Positions 1-7,254 of a stretch of 24,564 nucleotides of DNA are shown one piece after another. Made by a program: the position numbers and the translations under genes. Location of the stretch: the NCBI GenBank assembly GCA_947255165.1, contig CAMYFZ010000020.1, positions 1 through 24,564 of the forward strand, written 5' to 3'. Every line of letters begins with the position of its first letter. Position 1 is the stretch's first letter. Below the pieces are notes generated by a model. The model did no database searches. It saw only the letters and a list, made by a program, of their open reading frames with translations, and was not told where the DNA came from. This DNA is from an uncultured Varibaculum sp. Its GTDB lineage: Bacteria > Actinomycetota > Actinomycetes > Actinomycetales > Actinomycetaceae.

Positions 1-811
1 CCTCGCGGGAAGCGATTTGCCGGGGCAAAACCGCGTCCTCTTCTTCCTGGTAATAACGCTGACACAGCTGCACGATTAGTTTGCCTGCCTGGGTAAATAA
101 TTCGCGGCGTGCAACGTGAGTTGCCAGAGTGGAACCATTCCCGGGCAGCGCCAACCCCAGTGCCTCCGTCAGGCAGTTCATCGAGTTAGCGGTGAACATT
201 CCCGAACAAGAACCACAGGTGGGGCAGACCGCCTTTTCAATCTCGGTCAGCTGTTGATCAGAAATCTTCTGGTCAGCGGTAGCATTCATGACCGTAATCA
301 GGTTGCCGTGCCCGCTTTGGGACGGCCCCACAATCATTTCGGGGTCGATACCCCGCCCAGCCTCCATGGGGCCGCCAGACACAAACACCGTAGGAATATT
401 CAGCCGCATAGCGGCGATCAACATTCCCGGGGTGATTTTGTCGCAGTTAGAGATACAAACCAGGGCATCCGCGCAATGGGCGTTCACCATATATTCCACG
501 CTGTCCGCGATGATTTCTCGACTGGGCAAAGAGTAGAGCATCCCCTGGTGCCCCATGGCGATCCCGTCATCAATGGCGATGGTGTTGAACTCTTTCGCCA
601 CCCCGCCCGCAGCTTTAATAGCCTCCGCCACCAGCGGGGATACCTGATTTAGGTGTACGTGACCGGGCACAAACTGGGTAAAGGAGTTGGCAATGGCGAT
701 AATCGGTTTCCCAAAATCACTGTCACTCATGCCGGTTGCCCGCCACAGTGAGCGTGCGCCCGCCATATTGCGGCCGGCAGTCGAAGTTCTTGAACGAAGC
801 GGATAAGCCAT
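1..811 (-). CDS. ilvD: Dihydroxyacid dehydratase, N-terminal part (runs off the left edge)
   Basis: Catalyses dehydration of 2,3-dihydroxy-isovalerate and -methylvalerate to the 2-keto acids, the third common step of valine and isoleucine synthesis. I translated the minus strand from the ATG at 811; 270 codons stay open to the window edge. The start [20 protein letters not shown], the [10 protein letters not shown] motif (Cys123, Asp124, Lys125) and the [10 protein letters not shown] motif (Cys202) match the Fe-S and metal ligands of the IlvD/Edd family. The sequence resembles the long E. coli-type IlvD (about 616 residues), so less than half is present. A GGGAGA ribosome binding site lies just upstream of the ATG. 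It is the last visible gene of the ilv operon, 132 bases after ilvE. Confidence 0.96.
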   Translation of the reverse strand, partial: MAYPLRSRTSTAGRNMAGARSLWRATGMSDSDFGKPIIAIANSFTQFVPGHVHLNQVSPLVAEAIKAAGGVAKEFNTIAIDDGIAMGHQGMLYSLPSREIIADSVEYMVNAHCADALVCISNCDKITPGMLIAAMRLNIPTVFVSGGPMEAGRGIDPEMIVGPSQSGHGNLITVMNATADQKISDQQLTEIEKAVCPTCGSCSGMFTANSMNCLTEALGLALPGNGSTLATHVARRELFTQAGKLIVQLCQRYYQEEEDAVLPRQIASRE

Positions 812-862
812 TTTCTCTCCCAAACTAATTGTCTCTGGTTGCGGGGGTGCGGTTACAAGGAC

Positions 863-936
863 GAGGACGCGCGAGCTAGAATCCCGGCCCGCGCCCCTAA
901 AACGCGAGCGCTGCAGATTTTTCCGCCCGCGTCCTC
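863..936. repeat. 9-bp inverted repeat in the ilvE-ilvD spacer
   Basis: GAGGACGCG at 863-871 is the exact inverted complement of CGCGTCCTC at 928-936, with 56 bases between the arms. The spacer is GC-rich and also holds CGCGAGC twice as a direct repeat (870-876 and 902-908). In the ilv mRNA this could fold into a long stem-loop between ilvE and ilvD, but no U-tract follows, so it is not a normal terminator. Its role is unknown; RNA processing or partial termination are guesses. Confidence 0.4.
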
Positions 937-943
937 AGCACCG

Positions 944-2101
944 CTAGTCACAAAGGTGATAAGTCCAGCCGTAAGGATCGGGCGCTTCTCCGTTTTGGAT
1001 ATCTACCAGGCGCTGATGAATACTGGCGGTGACCGGCCCGCAAGGTACTTCCACTTCGAAATCATCGGAGCCCAGCCTGCCGATCGGGGTTACTACCGCG
1101 GCGGTTCCGCAGGCAAATACTTCACTCACTTCACCCGAGCGAATATCTTCTACCAGCGATTCTAGAGAAATATCGCGTTCGAAAACCGGGGTGCCACTAT
1201 CGCGCAGCAGACGGCAGATCGCCGAACGAGTCCCGCCCTCTAGAATTACGCCGGTTAGACGCGGGGTATGTACCGAACCATCCCTGCGCACCACAAACAC
1301 GTTCATACCGCCCAGTTCTTCCAGGTTGGTGTGGGTGGTATCCAAGAAACAGACCTGCTCATACCCTTTTTCGGCTGCCATGTTTTGGGGCATTAGCGAG
1401 GCCGCATAGTTGCCTCCGCATTTAGCTTCCCCAGTTCCGCCTGGCCCCGCCCGGTGGTAGTGGCGGTCAACCCAAATGGACACCCCTTTGGCTTCCCCAC
1501 CTGAGAAATAGGAGCCAGACGGAGAACCGATCACCAGGTATTTAACTTCACTGGCAGAATGCACTCCCAGGTAGGGCTCAGTTCCGATCATGAAGGGACG
1601 CACATAGAGGGAAGTGTTGGGGGCAGTGGGCACCCAGCGTTTATCGGCGCGCACCAGGTCTACTACCGAAGCCACAAAGTCCTCTTCCGGAATTTCCGGT
1701 AGAGCCAGGCGGCGCGCAGACGCATTCAGGCGGGCGGCGTTGTAACGAGGACGGAAAGCCCAGATAGATCCATCTTTATGGCGATAAGCTTTTAGACCCT
1801 CAAAAACTTCTTGACCGTAATGGAACACCACGGCTCCCGGTGAGAGGCTCAAGTTTTCGAATGCCTGGACGCGGTGCCTGCTCCACCCTTCGCCGGCTTT
1901 CCAGTCAGCAACCGCCATATGATCGCCGAATTTTCTGCCAAAGGACAAAGAACCCATAATCTCGCGGTATTCTTCCTCGCTTGCTGGGTGCTGGTTAGGC
2001 TGCAAAGTAAAGCGTCCCGCCAACTCATCCGCGCTCGGCAGCGGAACCTGTGATGCCGCCTCTAACTTAGTTGGCACATGGGTTAAACCATTTTCGCTCA
2101 T
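944..2101 (-). CDS. ilvE: Branched-chain amino acid aminotransferase
   Basis: 385 residues, PLP-dependent fold-type IV transaminase that makes valine, isoleucine and leucine from their 2-keto acids with glutamate as donor. The motif GTGEAKCGGNYAASL carries the Schiff-base lysine (Lys227). The segment GAVVFHYGQEVFEGLKAY near residue 90 and the C-terminal EVFACGTAAVVTPIG are typical of the longer BCAT type found in Gram-positive bacteria and eukaryotes. The ATG at 2101 is preceded by GGAAAG at a suitable distance. It lies between leuB and ilvD in the same orientation. A small hairpin (GGCTC/GAGCC, 2117-2130) sits 15 bases upstream of the start in a leader that also has an A-rich run. The function is certain by family; operon membership is inferred from orientation. 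Confidence 0.96.
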   Translation of the reverse strand: MSENGLTHVPTKLEAASQVPLPSADELAGRFTLQPNQHPASEEEYREIMGSLSFGRKFGDHMAVADWKAGEGWSRHRVQAFENLSLSPGAVVFHYGQEVFEGLKAYRHKDGSIWAFRPRYNAARLNASARRLALPEIPEEDFVASVVDLVRADKRWVPTAPNTSLYVRPFMIGTEPYLGVHSASEVKYLVIGSPSGSYFSGGEAKGVSIWVDRHYHRAGPGGTGEAKCGGNYAASLMPQNMAAEKGYEQVCFLDTTHTNLEELGGMNVFVVRRDGSVHTPRLTGVILEGGTRSAICRLLRDSGTPVFERDISLESLVEDIRSGEVSEVFACGTAAVVTPIGRLGSDDFEVEVPCGPVTASIHQRLVDIQNGEAPDPYGWTYHLCD

Positions 2102-2217
2102 GATTGTGTTCTTTCCGGCTCCTGGGAGCCTATTTTTTGTTCCTAAACTTGGTTTCTAGGTCACTGGGTGGCCACGTCTTTACATTTCTCGCGGTCAGTA
2201 GCGATTATCCGTTTCTC

Positions 2218-3273
2218 CTAGAGGCGGGCAGCAATCGCGTCCCCGATCTGGCTGGTGCTGCGTTGCAAGGGGTTACCTTGCTCCGCGGCGAGGGCGCGTT
2301 CCTCCATATCGGCAGCGATCGCGGCGCGAATATTATCTGCAGCCTGCACCGCGCCCTCGTTTTCTAGCAGCATCGCTACCGAAGAAATCGTGGCCGTGGG
2401 ATCAGCGATTCCTTTACCAGCGATATCGGGTGCCGAGCCATGTACCGGCTCAAACATAGAGGGGAAGGTGCGATCCGGATTGATATTTCCTGAGGCCGCC
2501 AGCCCAATCCCTCCGGTAATCGCGCCCGCTTCATCAGTCAAAATATCGCCAAACAGGTTGTCGGTGACGATCACATCAAAGCGTCCCGGATCCTGCACCA
2601 GGTAGATAGTAGCGGCATCTACATGCGCATAATCCCAAGTCACCTCCGGGTATTCTTCCGCGACCCGCTCCACCAGACGCCGCCACAGGTGTCCGGCGTT
2701 AACCAACACATTGTGCTTATGCACTAGGGTTACATGCCGACGCCGCTTGGCGGCCTGCGCAAACGCAAAACGCACCACCCGCTCGACTCCAAAAGCAGTA
2801 TTGACGGAAACTTCGGTGGCGATTTCTTGATCGGTACCCACCCGAATAGCCCCGCCATTTCCGCAGTACAAGCCTTCAGTTCCTTCCCGCACCACCAGAA
2901 AATCAATCTCGCCGGGATTCGCCAGCGGAGTAGGGACTCCCCGGTAGTAGTGGGCGGGCCGCAAATTCACATAGTGATCCAGGCTAAAACGCAGCTTTAG
3001 TAGTAAGCCTCGCTCGAGTACTCCGGAGGGAACCGAGGGATCACCTACTGCCCCCAACAAAATCACGTCGTGGTTCTTAATGCTTTCCAGCTCGGCATCC
3101 GGCAGGATCTCCCGGGTTTCCCGATAGCGAGCAGCCCCCAGGTTGAATTCAGTTTTATCAACTGCAATCCCGCTATCAGCCAAGGCAGCGTCCATGACCT
3201 TTAGGCCTTCGGCCACTACCTCTCTACCAATCCCGTCCCCGGGGATAACCGCGAGTTTAATGGTTTTCTCCAT
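2218..3273 (-). CDS. leuB: 3-isopropylmalate dehydrogenase
   Basis: 351 residues; NAD-dependent oxidative decarboxylation of 3-isopropylmalate to 2-ketoisocaproate in leucine synthesis. The N-terminus ([19 protein letters not shown]), [15 protein letters not shown], and [20 protein letters not shown] followed by [10 protein letters not shown] are characteristic of the isopropylmalate/isocitrate dehydrogenase family and give the substrate and Mg-binding Arg and Asp residues. The form resembles actinobacterial LeuB. ATG at 3273 with GAGGAAGG upstream (spacing slightly long). It is placed inside the ilv operon between ilvC and ilvE, without leuA, leuC or leuD in the window. The 268-base spacer upstream holds two hairpins and may carry its own control. 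Tartrate or homoisocitrate dehydrogenase is a less likely alternative. Confidence 0.93.
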   Translation of the reverse strand: MEKTIKLAVIPGDGIGREVVAEGLKVMDAALADSGIAVDKTEFNLGAARYRETREILPDAELESIKNHDVILLGAVGDPSVPSGVLERGLLLKLRFSLDHYVNLRPAHYYRGVPTPLANPGEIDFLVVREGTEGLYCGNGGAIRVGTDQEIATEVSVNTAFGVERVVRFAFAQAAKRRRHVTLVHKHNVLVNAGHLWRRLVERVAEEYPEVTWDYAHVDAATIYLVQDPGRFDVIVTDNLFGDILTDEAGAITGGIGLAASGNINPDRTFPSMFEPVHGSAPDIAGKGIADPTATISSVAMLLENEGAVQAADNIRAAIAADMEERALAAEQGNPLQRSTSQIGDAIAARL

Positions 3274-3312
3274 AGTTCTTACTAACCTTCCTCAACGCTA
3301 CCGTTTGCCGAT

Positions 3313-3331
3313 CCCCGAAAAGTGTTCGGGG
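3313..3331 (-). other. Stem-loop in the leuB leader
   Basis: CCCCGAA (3313-3319) and TTCGGGG (3325-3331) form a perfect 7-bp stem with a 5-base loop, 40 bases upstream of the leuB ATG. No U-tract follows on the minus strand, so it is not an intrinsic terminator. A competing GGGG/CCCC pairing with the adjacent CCCCGG is possible. It may be an mRNA stability or processing element; this is inference. Confidence 0.45.
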
Positions 3332-3500
3332 GACCCCGGTGAGCCTTGCTTCGCTCGGGAATAACGGAGCAAAATAACTTCACAAGGGTCTGCCCATATC
3401 ACTGTCACAAACAAGGATTACTTACAACCTACCGAAAGACAATGTGTCCGATTCTGATAGCAGCAGATAACCCATTGGCTCACATCTTTTCGGGAACCGG

Positions 3501-3521
3501 CCACAATAGTTACTACTGTGG
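3501..3521 (-). other. Stem-loop just after the ilvC stop codon
   Basis: On the minus strand CCACAGTAG pairs with CTATTGTGG through a TAA loop, giving a 9-bp stem with one G-T wobble, 21 bases past the ilvC stop. The following sequence is not T-rich. The stem overlaps a Val-rich out-of-frame reading (see findings). It may be a processing or partial-termination element separating ilvBNC from leuB-ilvE-ilvD. Confidence 0.4.
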
Positions 3522-3541
3522 TGACTAGGCTAAATACCCGG

Positions 3542-4567
3542 TTAGCGCTGGGCGTGACCTTCCTGGTAGTCATCGTCACTTTGATTCCACGAGAACATGG
3601 CACGTAGTTCGCGCCCTACTTTCTCGATGGGGTGGGCTTCTTCTGCTGCACGCATCTGTTTGAACTCCTGAGCTCCGTGGTCTTGATCATTGATGAAACG
3701 TCTGGCGAAAGAACCATCGCGAATATCAGACAAAATACCGCGCATAGCCTCGCGAGTTTGTTCGGTAATCACTCGCGGACCAGACACATAGTCGCCATAT
3801 TCGGCGGTGTCTGAACATGACCAGCGCTGCTTGGTAATTCCACCTTCGTTGATTAGATCCACGATCTGTTTCATTTCGTGGCAAACCTCGAAATAGGCGA
3901 TCTCCGGCTGGTAACCAGCCTCGGTCAAAGTATCAAAACCCGCTTGGATCAGGTGCGATACCCCGCCACAGAGTACTGCTTGTTCGCCGAAAAGATCGGT
4001 TTCGGTTTCCTCGGTAAAGGTAGTTTTGATTACTCCTGCCCGAGTAGCTCCCAGGGCTTTCGCATAGGCTTTCGTTACCTGCCAGGCGTTGCCGGTTTCA
4101 TCCTGTTCCACCGCGATAACCGCCGGGGTGCCATATCCTGCCTCATAGGAGGCACGTACCTTGTGACCAGGCCCTTTAGGGGCTACCATGCACACATCAT
4201 GACCGGCACCCGGCTGAATATAACCGAAACGGATGTTAAAACCGTGGGCAAAGAAAATCGCGGCATCCGGTTTTAGATTCGGGGCAATTTTCTCGGCATA
4301 AACCGTGCGTTGCACCTGGTCAGGAGCTAGCACCATGACGATATCGCCCTCGGCGCTAGCTTCCTCGATTGATTTGACCTCTAGCCCTTGCTCTTTAGCT
4401 TTAGCTACCGAGGACGAGCCTTCCCGGAGCCCCACGACTACCTCCACCCCGCTATCGCGCAGGTTCAGGGCGTGGGCGTGACCTTGCGAGCCGTAACCGA
4501 TAATGGCAACCTTCTTGCCCGAAAGTGCGGCCATATCCGCGTCAGTGTCGTAAAAGATTTCAGCCAT
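3542..4567 (-). CDS. ilvC: Ketol-acid reductoisomerase (class I)
   Basis: 341 residues; NADPH- and Mg-dependent isomerisation and reduction of acetolactate or acetohydroxybutyrate to the dihydroxyacids. The N-terminal Rossmann motif [18 protein letters not shown] is followed by a GLREGSSS loop, the Arg/Ser phosphate-binding pattern of NADPH-preferring enzymes. The C-terminal knotted domain carries [11 protein letters not shown] and [15 protein letters not shown] with the metal-binding Asp/Glu residues. The length fits class I enzymes. ATG at 4567 has AAAGGAG upstream, lying inside the 3' end of ilvN; only two bases separate the ilvN stop from the ilvC start, so translation is probably coupled. 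Third gene of the ilvBNC group. Confidence 0.97.
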   Translation of the reverse strand: MAEIFYDTDADMAALSGKKVAIIGYGSQGHAHALNLRDSGVEVVVGLREGSSSVAKAKEQGLEVKSIEEASAEGDIVMVLAPDQVQRTVYAEKIAPNLKPDAAIFFAHGFNIRFGYIQPGAGHDVCMVAPKGPGHKVRASYEAGYGTPAVIAVEQDETGNAWQVTKAYAKALGATRAGVIKTTFTEETETDLFGEQAVLCGGVSHLIQAGFDTLTEAGYQPEIAYFEVCHEMKQIVDLINEGGITKQRWSCSDTAEYGDYVSGPRVITEQTREAMRGILSDIRDGSFARRFINDQDHGAQEFKQMRAAEEAHPIEKVGRELRAMFSWNQSDDDYQEGHAQR

Positions 4568-4569
4568 TG

Positions 4570-5085
4570 TTACTTCTCCTTTAATTGATCTGTGATTGAA
4601 CGCGGGCCACGGCCAATGGCGACCGCCCCCGATTGCACGATTTCGTTGATTCCATAAGGCTCTAACGTCTCCATCAGCGCCTCCAGTTTTGATTGCACCC
4701 CGGCAGCCTGAATCACCAGGGAGTCGCGGTGAACATCTATTACCGAGGCACGGAACAAATCCACGATCTGCAGCACCTGGGAACGGTTTTCGGCGTTAGC
4801 CTGCACCTTGAACAACACAAACTTGCGGGTAACTGAGTCTTGGGGATGAAGCTCTACCACTTTCAACACGTTTACCAGTTTATTTAGCTGTTTAGTTACC
4901 TGCTCAAAAGGCAAATCCTCCGCATCTACCTGCACGGTCATCCGGGAAATCGATGGTTCTTCGGTTTCCCCCACCGCCAGGGAATGAATATTGAAGGCTC
5001 GCCTGGTAAACAAAGCAGCTACCCTAGCGAGGACGCCGGGCTTGTTTTCCACCAGAATGGAAAGAGTATGGCGATTGCTATTCAC
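4570..5085 (-). CDS. ilvN: Acetolactate synthase small (regulatory) subunit
   Basis: 171 residues; binds the large subunit, activates it and mediates feedback inhibition by valine. The N-terminal ACT domain (about residues 7-80) shows [20 protein letters not shown] and the [12 protein letters not shown] segment that forms the valine-binding interface; the C-terminal half (about 85-165) is the usual ALS small-subunit domain ([18 protein letters not shown]). The start is GTG at 5085, two bases after the ilvB stop, with GAGGA as ribosome binding site inside ilvB. The tight spacing fits stoichiometric production with IlvB. Length matches the short IlvN/IlvH type. Confidence 0.96.
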   Translation of the reverse strand: MNSNRHTLSILVENKPGVLARVAALFTRRAFNIHSLAVGETEEPSISRMTVQVDAEDLPFEQVTKQLNKLVNVLKVVELHPQDSVTRKFVLFKVQANAENRSQVLQIVDLFRASVIDVHRDSLVIQAAGVQSKLEALMETLEPYGINEIVQSGAVAIGRGPRSITDQLKEK

Positions 5086-5087
5086 GA

Positions 5088-6872
5088 TCAGTCCTCACTT
5101 TCCCAGACCGGACCCTGCCCGGCTGCGTAGATCACGTTGTTATTGGATTCCCCTGCCGGTACCATCGGCCAGACTTGGGAATCGGTAGAGACTCGAAAAT
5201 CGATCACTACCGGACGATCATTGGTTTCCATCGCCAGCGCGATTACCTGGTCAACTTCTTCCTTAGTGCGGGCACGCAACCCCAGGGCTCCATAGGCTTC
5301 CGCCAGTTTCACAAAGTCGGGAATATCCCGACCGCCTTCGCCATCGTGCAGCAAAGTGTTAGAAAAACGCGCGTCAAAGAATAACTCCTGCCACTGATGC
5401 ACCATGCCCAGTACCGAGTTGTTAATAATCGCCACTTTGATCGGCAGCTTCTCTAAGGTAGCGACCGCGAGCTCTTGATTGGTCATCTGGAAACAACCAT
5501 CCCCATCAATCGCCCATACCTGAGCCTGGGGGTTAGCTACTTTCGCCCCGATCGCCTCGGGAATCGCCACCCCCATGGTGCCCAAACCAGCAGAAGTGAG
5601 GAAGCCGCGGGGGTTCTCGTGCGGTAAGAATTGCTGCGACCACATTTGATGTTGTCCCACGCCAGTGCAATAAATAGCGTCCTTACCAACCATTTCCCCG
5701 ATACGTTTAACCACATATTGGGCGGGGAGGAGTCCGTCATCGGGTTCATCATAGGCAAGCGGGTAACGCTCACAGATGTAATCCAAATGGTGCTTCCAAC
5801 CGGAAATGTCACGCGGGTTACGCTGCATTTCCGCTTTAACTTTCGGCAGTAGTCCCTGTAGGGTCTGCCGCAGATCTCCCACAATCGGCACATCCGCTAC
5901 TCGGTTCTTCGAGATTTCCGCGGGGTCAATATCGGCGTGAATCACTTTGGCATCGGGAGCGAAAGCATCCAGACGGCCAGTTACCCGGTCATCAAAACGC
6001 GTTCCTAGCGCCACCATCACGTCGGCGCGCTGCAGCGCAGTCACCGCCGGCACTGAACCGTGCATTCCCGGCATCCCCAGGCAATGCGGATCCGAGGACG
6101 GGAACGCGCCTTGGGCGGTCAAAGTGAGTACCACCGGAAAATCGGTTACTTCTACCAGTTCCTTTAGCTCTGCCGTCGCCTCGGCGGCCAACGCTCCCCC
6201 GCCCACATAGAGGACGGGCCGTTCTGCTTGTGCCATCAGTTTCGCGGCCGCTTTTAGTTGCTTGGCATGCGGTTTGCTCGGCACCTTATATCCGGGCAAT
6301 TCCACTTTTACCGGCCAAGAAAAATCGAACTGACCATTTTGGGCGTTTTTGGCGATATCGACCAGAACCGGCCCTTTACGCCCGGTAGAGGCCAAATGGA
6401 AAGCCTTAGCGATGGTGGAGGGGATCTCTTCCGGCTCGGTTACCAAGAAGTTGTGTTTGGTAATCGGCATCGACACTCCTACCACATCGGATTCCTGGAA
6501 GGCGTCAGTACCGATTGCACTGGCAGATACCTGTCCCGAAATCGCTACCAACGGCACCGAATCCATATGGGCGTCCGCCAAGGCGGTCATCAGGTTGGTT
6601 GCCCCCGGTCCCGAGGTTACGATTGCCACTCCAGTTTTCCCGCTTGAAAGTGCATAACCTTCCGCCGCATGTCCCGCGGCTTGTTCGTGACGCACTAGGA
6701 TCTGGTTGATCTGCGAGTCATAGAGCGCATCGAATACCGGCATGATAGCCCCGCCTGGTAAACCGAAAACATCGGTCACCCCCAGGCGTTCCAGGGTAGC
6801 GACCACTGCCCCAGCCCCACTCATCCTTTTGGGAGGAGGCGCCGCGTCCGGTGATTGCTCCTTGCTACTCAT
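5088..6872 (-). CDS. ilvB: Acetolactate (acetohydroxyacid) synthase large subunit
   Basis: 594 residues; ThDP-, FAD- and Mg-dependent condensation of pyruvate with pyruvate or 2-ketobutyrate, the first common step of branched-chain synthesis. The catalytic Glu63 lies in VRHEQAAGHAAEGYA; SGPGATNLMTAL follows; the central domain has MHGSVPAVTALQRAD and GTRFDDRVTG (FAD region); the C-terminal domain has the ThDP motif starting with GDGCFQMTNQELAVAT (about residue 452) and ending in INN, then VLGMVHQWQELFF. A short charged, Pro-rich extension precedes the enzyme core. ATG at 6872 with GGGGAT upstream. It is the first structural gene after the leader peptide and attenuator, so expression is probably attenuated by charged Leu/Val tRNA. 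Confidence 0.97.
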   Translation of the reverse strand: MSSKEQSPDAAPPPKRMSGAGAVVATLERLGVTDVFGLPGGAIMPVFDALYDSQINQILVRHEQAAGHAAEGYALSSGKTGVAIVTSGPGATNLMTALADAHMDSVPLVAISGQVSASAIGTDAFQESDVVGVSMPITKHNFLVTEPEEIPSTIAKAFHLASTGRKGPVLVDIAKNAQNGQFDFSWPVKVELPGYKVPSKPHAKQLKAAAKLMAQAERPVLYVGGGALAAEATAELKELVEVTDFPVVLTLTAQGAFPSSDPHCLGMPGMHGSVPAVTALQRADVMVALGTRFDDRVTGRLDAFAPDAKVIHADIDPAEISKNRVADVPIVGDLRQTLQGLLPKVKAEMQRNPRDISGWKHHLDYICERYPLAYDEPDDGLLPAQYVVKRIGEMVGKDAIYCTGVGQHQMWSQQFLPHENPRGFLTSAGLGTMGVAIPEAIGAKVANPQAQVWAIDGDGCFQMTNQELAVATLEKLPIKVAIINNSVLGMVHQWQELFFDARFSNTLLHDGEGGRDIPDFVKLAEAYGALGLRARTKEEVDQVIALAMETNDRPVVIDFRVSTDSQVWPMVPAGESNNNVIYAAGQGPVWESED

Positions 6873-6910
6873 CGTTATCCCCGTTCTGATAGATATTTTC
6901 TCGATTTTTA

Positions 6911-6945
6911 TAAATAAAAAAGCCCCAGGTTGTTTTACCTAGGGC
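6911..6945 (-). terminator. Intrinsic terminator of the ilv attenuator
   Basis: On the minus strand GCCCTAGGT and ACCTGGGGC form a 9-bp stem (one T-G wobble) with a 6-base loop (arms at 6937-6945 and 6922-6930), followed directly by a run of six Ts and further T-rich sequence (6911-6921). It lies between the leader peptide stop and the ilvB start, with no other gene for it to end. An upstream alternative pairing (CGTCT plus GCTA with AGACG plus TAGC; arms at 6970-6982 and 6948-6956) ends three bases before this stem and could act as part of an antiterminator. ACCTAG in the leader codons can also pair with the terminator's 5' arm. Confidence 0.85.
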
Positions 6946-6967
6946 CCGCTACGTCTGGAAACGCTTT

Positions 6968-7039
6968 TTAGACGCGACTAGCCCACCCGGGTACTACCAG
7001 CAGTACCAGGCCGACTAGGTTCATAATTCGTTTCGTCAT
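6968..7039 (-). CDS. ilv operon leader peptide (attenuator control peptide)
   Basis: Short minus-strand frame of 23 codons: MTKRIM, then NLVGLVLLVV, then PGWASRV and TAA. Residues 8-16 (LVGLVLLVV) are eight Leu/Val and one Gly, with an Ile at position 5, the composition expected for a peptide that senses charged Leu, Val and Ile tRNAs. The control codons (CTA, GTA, CTG, GTC) form a hairpin of their own (GGTACT with AGTACC, 6990-7007). The stop is 23 bases before an intrinsic terminator ahead of ilvB. Attenuation of ilvBNC by a leader peptide is known in Corynebacterium and Streptomyces. No clear ribosome binding site is visible before the ATG at 7039 or the in-frame ATG at 7024, so a leaderless transcript is possible. 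Confidence 0.82.
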   Translation of the reverse strand: MTKRIMNLVGLVLLVVPGWASRV

Positions 7040-7254
7040 AACAAGCTAAACGCTACGCGCAGCGACGCGTGCGAGCAGAAGTGTCTCAGCTTTTGATACA
7101 GGGCACTGAGCTTCAGCCGGTAAGAGAATGAAACCGGAGGTACATAGTGACAAACTCCTCGCTAAATCTGCCGTGTCAGTGGACTTTGGTCTGACAAACA
7201 AAAAAAGGGGTGTGACATCATAGAATTACTCGTGAGGTTTTTTAAGGAGGCACC
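7040..7254. promoter_or_regulatory. Divergent control region between the ilv leader and the transporter
   Basis: About 215 bases without a gene that must hold the promoters of both divergent units. TGACAAAC occurs twice as a direct repeat (7148-7155 and 7192-7199, 44 bases apart) and TGACA again at 7213-7217 (21 bases further), that is, near whole numbers of helical turns. TGTCAG (7174-7179) and CTGACA (7191-7196) form a 6-bp inverted repeat. A possible -10 box TAGAAT is at 7221-7226 for the plus-strand gene, without a good -35 box, which would fit an activator-dependent promoter. CCGGT/ACCGG at about 7118-7138 is another short inverted repeat. I could not place the ilv promoter with confidence. 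Confidence 0.45.

Noticed and set aside
116..652. Long open frames on the plus strand opposite ilvD, ilvE, leuB, ilvC and ilvB
   Set aside because: They mirror the minus-strand coding frames, have no ribosome binding sites or recognisable protein features, and the opposite strand encodes clear enzymes.
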